Below, in pieces: positions 45,831 to 57,400 of a stretch of DNA of 64,000 nucleotides. The DNA comes from Crocodylus rhombifer (taxonomy: Eukaryota; Chordata; Crocodylia; Crocodylidae): the NCBI GenBank assembly GCA_038503035.1, contig JAVSML010000968.1:1-64000 (forward strand), written 5' to 3'. The translations under genes and the position numbers were made by a program. Under the pieces are notes generated by a model, which saw only the letters and a program-made list of their open reading frames with translations, searched no databases and was not told where the DNA came from. Position 1 is the first letter of the stretch. Every line of letters begins with the position of its first letter.

Positions 45831-46698
45831 TGTAGCAGCACACTAAGGTGCCTGCTACTCTCAGAGCAGAGGCAGGAACCCAGGTGCTGGTTGCTGGGAC
45901 AACCGGTTAAGGTCAGCTGACCAGAAGGGGCAGGGCCTGGCTCCCACATAAATCCCAGGCCTGAGGCCAGGAGGGCAGTTCCCTGCTGGTAGCCAAGGGG
46001 GAAGGGAGCTCTACTAGAGCAAGCAAAGGGGAGAGGACTGATTGCATGAGTAGCGACTGATGGTGTTATGGGATGGAGTATTCCCTGGTAGGGATTGAAT
46101 GACATTTTAGCGGGGTGGCTTGGATTTTTGTTGTAGGCCAGGAGCTTGTGTTTTGTGTTTGCTTTTTACTGGTGGTTTGGGTGATGCTATTAGGGGATGG
46201 AGGAGGCCTCATAGGGGACCCTCAGCAGCATGAGAACCCCAGCCCCAGAGAGAGGGGGCGGTGAGAAGCCCCAGAGAGAGGGGGTGGTGAGCACCAGTGA
46301 GGCACAATGTGAGACAGGACCATGGAGAGCCCAAGCGCCAGTGAAGGCGCAGTGCCAGACAGGGCTGTGGAGAGCCCGAGCACCAGGAAGGTGCAGGGTG
46401 AGATGGAGTGAGATAGGGCTGTGGAAAGCCCAGGGAGGACAAGGGGAGGGCCAAATTACAGCAAGGCCCAAATCAAACCACGTCAGTATCATCTGCGAGG
46501 CTTGGGCTGCGGTGTAGGGGAGGAAAAGGAGCTGCAGATAGTGCCCCCTGGCATGGGGGCAATAAATGGGCAGCCTCCTTCTAATTAACATCCATTAATT
46601 AGGATCAAGGCATGGCAGGAGAGAAGGCAGGTGGTTGGCCCATAACAGGAGGGCGGGGTCACCAATAGACAGACTCCAGAAGAGGCACTCCTGTCACA
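45831..46698 (+). mobile_element. Solo LTR, family D, 868 bp
   Basis: It begins TGTAGCAGCACACTAAGG and ends CACTCCTGTCACA, with flanking GGAAG (45826-45830) and GGAAC (46699-46703), an imperfect 5-bp duplication. A TATA-like ACATAAAT lies at about 45947 and AATAAA at 46561. Between them are two copies of a 26-bp CCCCAGAGAGAGGGGG unit (about 46242-46292) and about three copies of a ~45-bp unit containing GTGGAGAGCCCRAGC. No retroviral genes are adjacent. Confidence 0.65.
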
Positions 46699-46737
46699 GG
46701 AACATACAATAGAAGACTTTGCACTGGATTTCTCTTG

Positions 46738-47155
46738 GGATCATAGGAAAATACAGCTGAAAAGGACATTGCAAGGTCATCAAGTCCAGCCCCCTGCTCA
46801 AGATAGAATTGTTCCTGACTTAACTATCCCAGCCAAGTGCCAGTCCAACCTGCTCTTGAAAATTTCCAAGGTTCAAGAGTCTACAGTTTGTCTAGGCTGC
46901 TTGCTCCAATGCCTGACCACCCTTTTAGGCAGAAAGTTCCTCCTAATTTCCAACCTAAATTTTCTCTAATGCAGCTTGAGGCTGTTTCTTCAAGTCCTGT
47001 CCCCTATGGCCACAGAGGAAAAGCCCATCTCCATCCTACATTTGAAGAATGTCATGAAATCAAATCAAGTATTCACTTCTTCAGATTAAATAAACCCTAA
47101 CTCTTCCAGCCTTTCCCTATAAGTCTTGCTTCACAAATCCCTAATCATTCTTGTT
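46738..47155 (-). mobile_element. CR1 3' fragment
   Basis: The reverse-strand CR1 tail (GGTCATCAAGTCCAGCCCCC) is followed by the C-terminal coding region in reverse up to about 47155. It serves as the reference showing that the CR1 at 30766-31395 is interrupted. Confidence 0.8.
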
Positions 47156-47176
47156 GATCTCTGCTAGGGCTGGTGG

Positions 47177-47836
47177 ATGCATGGGCCTGGTGGGTGGAGG
47201 ACATGGTACATGAGGACATGTGGGACCAGCACAAGGAAGCGCAGGGCCAGACAGATAGAGTTTCAGGTGCAGCTCCTGACCATGGAGCACAAGTGGGTGC
47301 AGGCTCTGTGGAAATACAGGGAAGTGCAGGACATGGATGATGACAGCTGGGGACTGGACACCATTCTGGCCCTGGCTGTCTCCTTCATGCTGCCCACTGC
47401 CCAGCCCCCAACCCTAGCCCCACCTGCCACCCAGAAGCAGGCCCCCCTATGGTCCTGCATTGCCTCCAGCTGGCAGGAGCCTCTTCCCCAGGTCCCCTGC
47501 CACCCAGCACCCCCCTCCTCCCACACCAGCTTGGGCCCAGGCTCACCTCTTGTCCTGGCTCCATGCAGGCACAGAGCCAGAGCTGTCTGTAGCAAGGCCA
47601 GGACTGTATGCCCTGCTAACCCCAGACACCAGCTCTCGGAGGAGGAGCCGCTCACACCAGAGGACCACTGGCTGTCTTCACCCTTGAGTGAGCCCCTGCC
47701 CGCTGGGCTCACCATGGCATATGTACCAGGGAACAGCCAGAGACCAGGGTGCTGGCCACCTGTCCCTGGGCTCTGCCTCCTTAGCCTCCCACCCCACAGC
47801 CCCTGGCCCTGGGACAGTACAGAAAGCACTTTGTAA
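47177..47836 (+). pseudogene. Harbinger Myb-like partner protein, C-terminal relic (tentative)
   Basis: A long frame with an N-terminal charged, helical stretch (RQIEFQVQLLTMEHKWVQAL), then a proline-rich C-terminus. A second frame over the same start reads WWVEDMVHEDMWDQHKEAQ, so a frameshift is likely. An AATAAA at 47957-47962 could be its polyA site. The DNA-binding domain itself is absent, so the assignment rests on position, coiled-coil-like composition and the neighbouring transposase. In intact elements the partner helps the transposase enter the nucleus and bind DNA. Confidence 0.45.
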
Positions 47837-48227
47837 ATAGTCTGCATAGGGAAGAGGGTTATTGTTGTTGGCTGGGGTGTGTGGTGGAGGGGCTTTGTTG
47901 CGGTAGGGGGGAAGGAGGGGCAAGAGAGGGAGGGGAGATTTGATTGATGTGAGGGAAATAAAACCTTGATATTGTGACCTGCATCTACAGTGTGTGTGGT
48001 GCTGGATTGGCGGGGGGGGGGTGTCCATGGGTGGTGGTCCAGGCAAGATACAGCTGGAAGTGCAAGAGGAGGAGGTGGTCATCCAGTGCTCCTCATACCT
48101 GGTGCCCTGACCCCAGGTGGTGGGTGTGCAACTCAGCTGGAGCCTCAGCTGGGGGGGGGGCTGCCACTGTTGCTGCCACACAGGTGGTATTCTCTTTGCC
48201 AGGTGGGCTCCACCCGCCACACAGGTG

Positions 48228-48725
48228 TTATTCTCTTTGCCAGGTGGACTCCACCCGCCACACATCCTCTGCCCAGGTCTTGAAGAACAGCTCTGCCCAG
48301 GCCTTGCAGATGTTATGCAGCATGCAGGCCGCAACAATGACCCGGGGGAGCCTGTCCTCGGTGAACTTGAGGAGGGTGGTAAGGGTGTACCAGCATCCCT
48401 TGAGGCAGCCGAAGGTGCACTCCACCAGGATATGGGTCTGGCCCAGGCAATGGTTGATGTGGGCCTGACAGGGGTCCACCTGGCTACTGTAGGGTCACAT
48501 TATCCAGGGCAGGAGCAGGTAGGTGGAGAACCTGATGAGGAAGGGTGAGACCACCACAGCACCCAGGTGCAGATCTGGCACCCCTGCCATGAAGCAGCTG
48601 CTCTGCACCAGGCTTGGCAGGGAAGAGTTACGAAACATGTGGATGTTGTGGGCACTGCCTGCCTAGCTGGCACTCACATATGCAAAGATACCACAGTGGT
48701 CCACAATGGCCTGCAGAACCACAGA
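48228..48725 (-). pseudogene. Harbinger/PIF transposase relic
   Basis: HSVVLQAIVDHCGIFAYVSA (with a catalytic D in VDH) is followed by a stop, then AGSAHNIHMFRNSSL, GVPDLHLGAVVVSP and STYLLLPWIM, another stop, and HILVECTFGCLKGCWYTLTT with the catalytic E, then LPRVIVAACMLHNICKAWAE. The order matches the Harbinger DDE transposase C-terminal two thirds. At least two stops and loss of the GDPAYPL-type segment make it inactive. The N-terminus and first catalytic D are not recognisable. Confidence 0.85.
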
Positions 48726-49244
48726 GTGAACCTCCAGCTGGGTGAAGTCCAGGCAGCAGCTGCATGGAAGCGATGGCCCTGGGACAGCGCACTGCAACTG
48801 GGCAGGTGGTTGCTACACATGGGGGAGCCAACCCAAACAACCATAGGGCCAGCATGGTGGCCAGCAGGAGCCCACGGCACTAGCCGTCACTGGCAGGGGC
48901 AGGGGTTGGAACAGCCATAGCACAGGAAAGCAGAAGTGGTGAGGAGAGTTGCTGTGTGCTGTCCCTGCACTGTGCATACTGCTCCTGGCCAGGGAAGTGC
49001 CAGGGCTACCTTTTTATGAGGGCTGATGGCTGCTGGCAGCTGCTTTTAGAGCCTGGAGCTCCCCTGAATGGCAGCAGGAGCCCATTGCAGGGTTGCAGGA
49101 AGTGGTACCAGTTTGGTGCTAAAAGCAGCAAATCTACAGCCAAATCCAAACATGTATTGATACCTGTCTGGGAGCATTTACTCACAAGTAGTTTACTTGC
49201 AAGTAAACTAATCTTGGATCAAGTGCATGTGTAGATGCACACCC

Positions 49245-50676
49245 AGTATTTTTATTTTCCTGCTCTTTGTCCTTCCTCCCATTAGGCTCTTGAACTGTCA
49301 CCCAAAGTACCTTCCACCTTCGCATTCTCAAACAATTCCTCCCTGTTTATGAACAGCAAGTCAAGAAAAGCTTCTTCCCTAGTTGGCTTATCTACTGTCC
49401 ATGTCAAAAAGTTATCCCCAGCACAGTCCAAGACTTTGCTTGACTTCTTGTGCACAGCTGTATTTTGAGCAACTCTAAAATTTTTCTGAAAGAAGAAGAT
49501 CTAAGAGGACTATTGAAGGAGGCCTCCTCATCAGTTTAGAATACCAAAAGTACAAGTAGGCCCAAAATTGCACAATACAGTAGTTAGGGGTCATTGGATA
49601 GCAACATAAATATTCCTCTTCTGATCCCACAGATCTGTGCCTCTATTGATAACTCATAGATCATTTGTCAAATCAGCAAGAGGGATACACATAGGAACAA
49701 GGATACAGGTGAGAGATACCTTCCTAGTGTGCTCAGAAGAGAAGGAAAAAAGAATACATCTCCTCTAATGGTAGGGACATCCTAACAAGAGTCCAAAAGA
49801 GATCTTGGGCCTCCCCAATCAGCAGAGCTGATTAATACCATAACCATACTGGTAGCTGGTATTGCACAATAACCCTTGCAGCTGAAGCAATGTTGACATA
49901 AACTGTGAAGTCACTATAACATCTATTAGTTTTGAAAATAACTTTGATGCCAAGAAAGTTGGAGGCAAAAGCACCTGTACTGAAGTAGTTAGCACCAAGT
50001 GTGTCAGTGCCATTGGTGCCATACACCCTGATTTCAGTACTGAGAGGTCAGATAAAATGAAGACCATTGCCTGATATGCCTGGAGACCTAGTTTTATCAG
50101 TTTGTCAGAAGCCTCCATTCAGATTGGAACTCCCCATTAACTTAATAGTCTGAAGAGATCTGTTTCCTCTTTTGAAGTTGTAGGGGTAGCAACCTGGGAA
50201 ATACAATCACTATTAAAACAAAGTACTCTTTTCTACCCCTTTCAGACAACTGGATAAAGGGTGAGTGAGCTGCTTTGCTTGTAGATGAAGGTTTCTTTGA
50301 AGTACAAGCCTGGCAGCTCAGAGTTAGCTCACAAAAACACTGATAGAGAAAGACTCATTAGTCTTCATTACCCGTTTTATTTGGGGTCTCAGAACACTCT
50401 CACTGAGCACTCCAGAAGAAAAAGTTTGAAATGAGCCTTTTTAATCATATATATCTTCTTGGCTATGGAGTGGATCACTGAGCATCTATGAGGGATATGA
50501 CACTCTTGAGTGCCCATCATTCATCCCTGGAGAGGTAAGTTGAATTCCATAGACTTTACTCCAGCCAATGTACTGGAGAAATTCCAAACATTAATAAAAG
50601 TATATGTATATATATGCAGACAAAGAACAAAAGAAAAAAAAATGAAGAAACCCTAACTGACTATGCTAATAATACA
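49245..50676. other. Unassigned intronic sequence
   Basis: No recognisable exon. About 49280-49480 may be old reverse-oriented LINE material, but no motif could be fixed. A TATATG simple run lies near 50600. Confidence 0.4.
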
Positions 50677-53600
50677 TGTGGTGAATTTACCTGCTTGAGC
50701 CCCGCCATGTCCCAGACTGAGAATTCTTAATTCCAATTGGTGGAGCCCATCCACCAATTGGGGAAGAGTTGGGAGGATCTGGCACCACCCCTTGGGATGA
50801 GGTGAGCAGTTCCCAGACCCAATTGGTCCACTGAACTTCGGGGGGTGAAGCCCCCTGAGGGAATAAAAGGAGTGGTGTGAGCCACACGAGGCAGACACGG
50901 TGAGGGACAGCGAAGAGAGAGGAGTTCTGGATAAAACCATCATTGGGACCCTGCCTGAGGCTCAGTGGTACACAGATCAGCACATGGTGCTCAGGCTCTG
51001 GGAGCCACTCGAGGCAGCGTGAGCCTGTGAACCTGGCAAGCAGCCAGGTGGGGCAGTGCATGGATTGATGCATGGAGAGCCAGCCCTAGGAGCAGCTCGA
51101 GGCTGCTTGGGCCCCACAAAGCGTGCAGGTTGGCACATAGAGAGCTGACCTTGAAATCAGCTCAAGGCTGATCAAGTTAGCCCTGTTTCTAGGCCAAGTA
51201 GCCAGAGCCCCACAGTGTGGCTCAGCATTAAACTAAAAGAGCCCCGGTGCCCAGAGCAGGGCCCGGAAGGGGAAAAACCCCCGGTGTGAGGCTAGGGAAC
51301 CAGAGCCAGTAAGGGCTCAACTTCCATAGGAGTTCTCTGGGTTCACAAGTCCTGAAGGGAAGGGCCCCAGCTTGAAGCTGATGGCTCCAGGAGGCCTGAG
51401 ACGGTGCAGGGGACCCAGAGGCCAGATCACTGACCTGCCATGGAAGGACCGTGAGTTACCGAGAACTTGGGTCCCACAAGGGAGGTGCTCCTGGGCAAGG
51501 AACCTTGAGAGGAATGGGTGGGGGGAAGGCCCCATACCCCCCCCCCGCTCCCTGGGGTAGGAGGGGAGGTTACCCCAAATACACACTGAAGAGGTTTCTG
51601 TGGGACACCCAAGGGTGCATAGGAGGAGAAGACCCTAGCCCACTTGAAGGACCAAGTTGGTTGGAACCCAGATAAAGTGCACCTAATATCTGGTACAGTT
51701 ATGCTTCATATTTTGTATCTATTGCTATTGTTGGTTTGGTTATAGTCATAAATGTGATATATAAAGTTGGGTATGTTAATTCTATATAATGGGCTCTGTC
51801 AGGGTGTCTTTATTGGTTAACCCACTTGTGGTACAGACATGCCGGGTTGACTGTCATGGGATCCACTCCTGTTCTGGGCCTGGAGCATGGGTACTCACCT
51901 GAATGTCCTCCTTGTTCTAATGGACCTTTATATGTATATTTGTATCTATTTCTGTACCTGTATCCATTTTAAGAGTGTTATATATAAATGTCTGGAATAC
52001 AATACATTGTATATAGTCAAGAATTTTGGCCTGGGCTAACTCTATAGAAGAAAAAGGGACCTGGTCCTGGCCACGGGGGATGACCTGGTAAGGGGACTGT
52101 AGGTCCTTGACCATCTGGGCAATAGCGATCATCACCTGCTGAATTTCATTATCCGATGCAGGGCATCAAGGGCTCACACCAAGGCTAAAGTCCTTGACTT
52201 CAGAAGGGCCAACTTCAATGAGCTTAGGAGACTAGTGGGGGAGGAACTGATGGCCCAGAAGGTAGAGGAGATGGGAGTCCATGAAGGATGGTCATACCTT
52301 AAGGGGGCGATCCTCCAGGCCCAAAGGATAACAGTCCCTGAAAGAAGCAAGCAGGGTAGAAGCACTCAGAAACCCCCTTGGCTCAGTAAGGGCATTCAGG
52401 AATGCCTAAAGACTAAAAGGGGGGTGAATAACCAGTGGAAGGGAGGAGCAATCGCCAAGGAGGAGTACTCCTCCTCGGCCCGTGAGTGTAGGAGGGCTAT
52501 TAGGAAGGCCAAGGCAGAGATGGAACTCAGGCTAGTGTCCACGATTAAGGACAACAAAAAGTCCTTTTTCAAGTACATTGGGAGCAAGAAGAGGGCACCA
52601 GGCAATGTAGGGCCCCTGCAAGATGCATACGGTAATATTGTGGCTACGCCAGACAAGAAAGCTGATGTTTTTAACAGCTTCTTTGCCTCTGTTTTCTTGA
52701 ACAGGGGCCAGGATATCCTACCTACCAGAGGTAGGGACAATCTTGGGGATAGCTCTGTCAGGCCTTCAGTCAGTACAGATGTAGTTAGGGATCTTCTGGA
52801 AGGGCTGGACATTTTTAAATCTGCAGGTACAGATGCCCTCCACCCAAGGGTGTTGAGGCAGCGGCAGGGGTCATCGTGGTACCCTTGGCCCGGCTGTATG
52901 AGCATTCATGGTCATCTGGCCAGATGCCGGGGGATTGGAAACTGGCTAATGTGGTCCCAATTTTCAAGAAGGGGAGAAAGGAGGACCCAAGTAACTGTAG
53001 GTTTGTAAGCCTCACCTCAGTGCTCGGGAAGATCTTGGAGAGAATCATTAAGGAGCACATCTGTGGGGGACCAGCAGCGGAGATCATGCTCGGGGCAACC
53101 AGCACAGGTTCCTCAAAGGCAGGTCCTGCCTGACCAACCTGATTGCCTTTTATGACCAACTAAATCCTTGGATGATGGTGTCGCTGTGGACGTAGTCTTT
53201 CTAGACTTTTAGAAGGCCTTTGACACTCTCTCTCACCCCATCCTCATCAATAAATTAAGTGACTGTGGCATTGATGCCTGAACAGCTGGATGGCTAAAAA
53301 AATTGGCTGATGGGGCACACCCAGAGAGTAGCAGTGGACGGGTTGTACTCAAACTGGTGAGATGTGAGCAGTGAGGTACCCCAGGGCTCAGTCCTCAGGC
53401 CTGCACTGTTTAACATCTTCATCAGCGACTTGGACGAGGGGGTGTAAAGCACACTGTCCAAGTTTGCTGATGACACTAAGATGTGGGGTGAGGTGGACAC
53501 ACTTGAAGGGAGAGAGACACTGCAAATAGATTTAGACAGACTACAAAAGTGGGCAGATGAGAATAGGATGGGGTTCAATGTAGACAAATGCAGGGTGCTG

Positions 53601-54453
53601 CACCTTGGGAGAAGGAATCCACAGCATACATACAGGCTGGGGAGTTCCCTCCTTGAAAACACAGAGGTGAAATGGGATCTTGGAGTCATTATTGACTCCA
53701 AGATGAACATGAGCCACCAATGCCAGACCGCAGCCAGCAAGGCCAGCCATACCTTGTCACGCATCCAAAGGTGCATCTCAAGCCGGTCCAAAGAAGTGAT
53801 ACTCCCCTTCTATGCGACTTTGGTCAAGCCACAGTTGGAGTACTGCATCTAGTTCTGGGCATCGCACTTCAAAACGGATGTGGCCAACCTGGAGAGGGTT
53901 CAGAGGAGGGCCACCCGCTTGGTGAGAGGGCAGTAGGACAGGCCCTATGAGGAGAGACTGAGGGACCTGAACCTGTTCAGCCTTGGCAAGAGGAGGCTGA
54001 TGGGGGACCTGGTGGTTGCCTACAAACTCATCAGGGGAGATCAACAGCAAATAAATAGAGCCTTTTCTCCCCAGCACCACCTGGGGTGACAAGGAACAAT
54101 GGTAATAAGAGGTGGAGAATAGGTTTAGGTTAGAGATCAGAAGGCAATATTTTACAGTTAGGGTGGCCAAAATCTAGAACCAACTTCCCAGGGAAGTGGT
54201 CCTCGCCCCTACCTTGGGCAAATTCAAGAGGAGGTTGGATGATCACCTGTCTGGGGTCTTGTGAACCCAGCATTCATTCCTGTCTGTGGCAGGGGATCAG
54301 GCTAGATGATCTGTTCAGGTCCCTCCTGACCCTAGGTACTATGAAACTATGGATCTGCCCTAAATTCTGCCATCCTTCTCACAGCACCTCCTCCTGCCTA
54401 CCCATCCCTTCTGATCAAAGATAGGGCACACCCTTGGGTATACCTGGGTTACA
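50677..54453 (+). mobile_element. LTR, family A, copy 2 (split by CR1)
   Basis: It begins TGTGGTGAATTTACC and ends CCTGGGTTACA. Without the CR1 at 52063-54351 it is about 1490 bp. Promoter features match copy 1: CCAATTGGTGGAGCCCATCC with CACCAATTGG (50733-50761) and AATAAAAGG near 50862. The 3' part carries TACAATACATTGTATATAGT where copy 1 has an intact AATAAA. Flanking 4-mers TACA and TATG do not match, so the target duplication has decayed or the ends are slightly off. Confidence 0.7.
52063..54351 (+). mobile_element. CR1 LINE, 5'-truncated, nested in LTR
   Basis: It starts in the endonuclease/linker region (LDHLGNSDHHLLNF-like) and continues through AILQAQR ... NKKSFFKYIGSKKRAPGNVG. RT follows in several frames: NVVPIFKKGRKEDPSNCRFV, FLDF-stop-KAFDTL, SGVPQGSVL-like, FADDTKMWGEVD, VKPQLEYCI. 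It ends with the CR1 tail and ATGAAACTATG. Flanking GGACCT and GGATCT give an approximate 6-bp duplication. Stops in motif A and frameshifts make it inactive. Confidence 0.9.
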
Positions 54454-54481
54454 TATGGTTATAGTGATGTGTCTAATTAGA

Positions 54482-54508
54482 TATGTGTGTGTGTGTGTGT
54501 TGTGTGTA
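54482..54508. repeat. (GT)n microsatellite
   Basis: Interrupted TGTGTG run. Confidence 0.85.
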
Positions 54509-54539
54509 TAGAGTTAGGCATACCAGTATAACTATATAC

Positions 54540-54612
54540 TGATAAAGTATATAAAACATCTATATATAAAGGGCTTAGTAAATCTGTCTGTGTATCTATC
54601 TGTAATGTTCTT
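54540..54612 (-). repeat. Tail of the interspersed repeat seen at 391-870
   Basis: In reverse complement it reads ATACACAGACAGATTTACTA then AGCCCTTTATATATAGATG, resembling the tail at 822-870. Confidence 0.4.
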
Positions 54613-54959
54613 TAAGGATGCCGGGAGCCTGGCACAGCAGGAAGGGCAGACAGAGGGGCCAGCTGAGGAAAAGTGGGAGCCAGGCTCCTGGTTACTGTGA
54701 GAAGACAATTAGTTATGTGGCAAGCTGAGTAGAGAATGCTTCCAGGAATTCTCACAGCCATGAGTGGTAAGAAGGAACCGAAGGATGGTTTAACTTATTC
54801 TTTTCTGCTGCTTAAACGAATCCTTTTTTTTTGTGCTTAGAGCACATGAACACCAGAAGTGGACTTCACATGAATAAGTGTTAGAGGAGGAACTTGTGGT
54901 TGAAGCAGGTGTAAGAGACATCCAATTTTCATTTAAATACCTATTGTGATGGAGCATCC

Positions 54960-56545
54960 TTTGTTATAATATTTAGCTAGACACAAAGAAGGCAAAGCTG
55001 CTCATGACTGTTTTTCCTCAGTCTTCATGACAAGAAAAAAACTGGGACCAGACAAACAACAAAATTAATACAAACAAAAGGGGAAGGGCAGTAAATTATG
55101 TTAAGTAAAACATGCATCAACAAGCTCCCGACAAGTTAAAATTAATTTAAATAGAGTCTTATTCCAGAGTGCTTGAGGAAGTTTCTGGAAAAATCTCAGA
55201 TACACTGACAATAACATTTGCATTATGGGTGACAAGCCAGGTTCAAGTAGGCTGAAGAAGGGCTACGGTAATTCCCATCTTTAAAAAGAGAAAAGAAGGA
55301 AGACCAGGAATTGTAGATTGGTCAGCCTTACTTCAATACCTATGAAGTTACCAGAGCAAATTATAAACACTGTTTTGCAAACATTTTGAGGAGGTAGGTA
55401 TAGTCAATAGGAGCCAGCATGGCTTTGGATAACTTGTCTTCCTTCTTTGACAAAGCAACTAGTTTGGTAGATGATGGGAATGCAGTGGATTTTTAGTAAG
55501 ACCTTTGACACAGCCCCACATGACATTATTGTAAGTAAACTGGAGAAATAGAGCTAGACAGTATTACTACTAGATGAATGGACAGTTGGTTGAATAAACA
55601 AAAAAAAAGGGGGTAACTATATAACTGGATTGATGTCAGAATGTCAAGAGATCTCCATTAACATTGCATACAAATCTGTTCAGGGTCTGGTACTGCTTAG
55701 CATTTTAATTAATAACTTGGAGTAAAAAACAGAGTGTTTACTGATCAAGTTTGCAGGTGACACAAAATTGGGAGGAACTGCAAACACTCTGGAGGACAGA
55801 ATTAGCATTCAAAATGATCCTGATAAACTAAAGAAATGGGCTACAGACTACAAAATGAAATTCAACAAAGACAAATGTAAAGTGCTACACCTATTACCTA
55901 TTTTGTAATATGTTACAAAAGTAGTAAATTCAATTTGGGGCTGGATTAATACAACCATTATATGGAAGACACTACTTGGTGCAGGTTAAGCCTCAGCTAG
56001 AGTATTATGTCTAGTTTAGACTACAGTATTTTAGGAATCATGTAGAAAGGTTCCCAAAGCAAGTGAAAAAGATACTCTAACCCTCCTACAAAGATGATAA
56101 AGGGATTGGAATGCAAACCATACAAGGCAGGTCAAGAGAACCAGGTGTGCCACCTGGGTAAAGAAAGACTAACTGTGGGGAAATTACAGCAGTTTTCAAA
56201 TATCTGAAAGGGTGCTATAAAGAAAATGGTGTGGGCGGGGAAGAGAGAAGAAGTTTGGACAACTGTTTTCCCTTTCCCAGAAAAGGCACGACAAGAGGTG
56301 ATGGGACTAAATTGCAGCAAAACAGACTTAGATTAGAGTTCAGGAAAAATGTCCTAAGTGTAAGAACAGTAGGACAACGGACCAAACTGCCTTGGGAAAA
56401 TGCAGAATCTCCTTCATTGTAGGCTTTCAAGAAGAGACTAAATATAAATCTACCTAGGAGAGTTTAGAAATAGTGAAGCTTACATTTGTGCTCAAGGGTG
56501 GACCAGATAATTTTGGGGACCACTTCCAACTCTGATTGTATGATT
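54960..56545 (+). mobile_element. Old CR1 LINE
   Basis: From a linker-like region (SSVFMTRKKLGPDKQQ) it continues through RT: VIPIFKKRKEGRPGIVDWSA, then a degraded palm, FAGDTKLGGTANTLEDRISI (FADD changed to FAGD, about 55758-55805), KCKVLHL, and finally the 3' end (GGTGGACCAGATAATTTTGG ... CCAACTCTGATTGTATGATT). Many stops and frameshifts. Confidence 0.8.
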
Positions 56546-57057
56546 CCCCTTAGTATTAAAAATATGTGCCTTATTAACTCCAGGCTATCTTATAGGAAGT
56601 TGCTAAGCCTATGAAAAGGACTATCTCCCCCCAAATTAGCGAACAGTCCTTTGTTAAAGGTGACCATGCACAGCCAGTTAGCAGGTTATGTCAAACAAGT
56701 GACTGTAATTTCTAAAGCCTTCCCCATGACTCCCACAGAATGCCTGCTGCCTCAGAACAATGACTGCTTCTTTCTGTGTTCCCATGAGTAATTGTAACTT
56801 CTGATCACCACCTTGCCATTCCCTCAATCCCATTGTGGCCCTCTCAGCAGTTCTAAGAGACTGCCAGTTCTCATACCCTGTATATAATCTTGGCCTTTCC
56901 TGCCATTTCCTGAGTCTTCACTGCCATTGCTCCCAAACACCATTCCAAGCCACTATGTTTTCATATGTGGCACTTGGCACCTCTGGCCAAATTCTCCTTT
57001 CTGGTAAGCAGATGCCCTGAAATAAATATTGGAATGGTAGGCCCTCAACCATATCAG
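56546..57057. other. Unassigned sequence
   Basis: No gene recognised. Confidence 0.4.
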
Positions 57058-57400
57058 GCAAGGTTGTTTGGGTATATGTGGTATCTTTTAATAAACGAAC
57101 TAAATAGTTGGGAAAAGTTCTCTGCAGGCTTTTGGGCACAAACACCCTTCTTCAGGCACCGGGAGATTCTGCTGTTGTTCTGAGTTCTCCAAGGTAGAAA
57201 AGAAGCTAAAGTTCTACCTTGGAGAGAACACATAACACCAGCAGAGTTCCCCAATGCCTGAAGAAGGGTGTTTGTGCCCAAAAGCTTACAAAGAACTTTT
57301 TTCCAACTATTAGTTGGTCTAATAAAAGATATTACATTTACCCAAACAACTTTGCCTGCCTGTATCCTTAGATCAACACAGCTGCAGCCGACGACAACTC
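57058..57400. mobile_element. Inverted pair of Penelope-like 3' tails
   Basis: 57058-57199 and 57212-57356 are inverted copies of about 140 bp, separated by AAGAAGCTAAAG. The right arm carries GCCTGAAGAAGGGTGTTTGT, GCCCAAAAGCTTACAAAG and GGTCTAATAAAAGATATTAC, the tail seen after the Penelope stop codon at 32240-32395. It continues past the symmetry with TTAGATCAACACAGCTGCAG. The left arm is the same tail on the other strand. Confidence 0.75.

Larger units (their letters stand above)
47165..49244. mobile_element. Harbinger DNA transposon relic with two convergent genes
   Basis: It carries the two genes typical of Harbinger elements facing each other: a plus-strand relic of the DNA-binding (Myb/SANT-type) partner protein and a minus-strand transposase relic. 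The right end, in complement, reads GGGTGTGCATCTACACATGC and is probably the terminal inverted repeat. The left end starts abruptly against a CR1 and appears truncated. GC-rich sequence lies between the genes. Confidence 0.7.

Noticed and set aside
46190..46591. 133-codon minus-strand frame
   Set aside because: It is the antisense reading of LTR tandem repeats.
47263..47847. 194-codon minus-strand frame opposite the Harbinger Myb-like relic
   Set aside because: It is a shadow of the GC-rich plus-strand frame, with no motif of its own.
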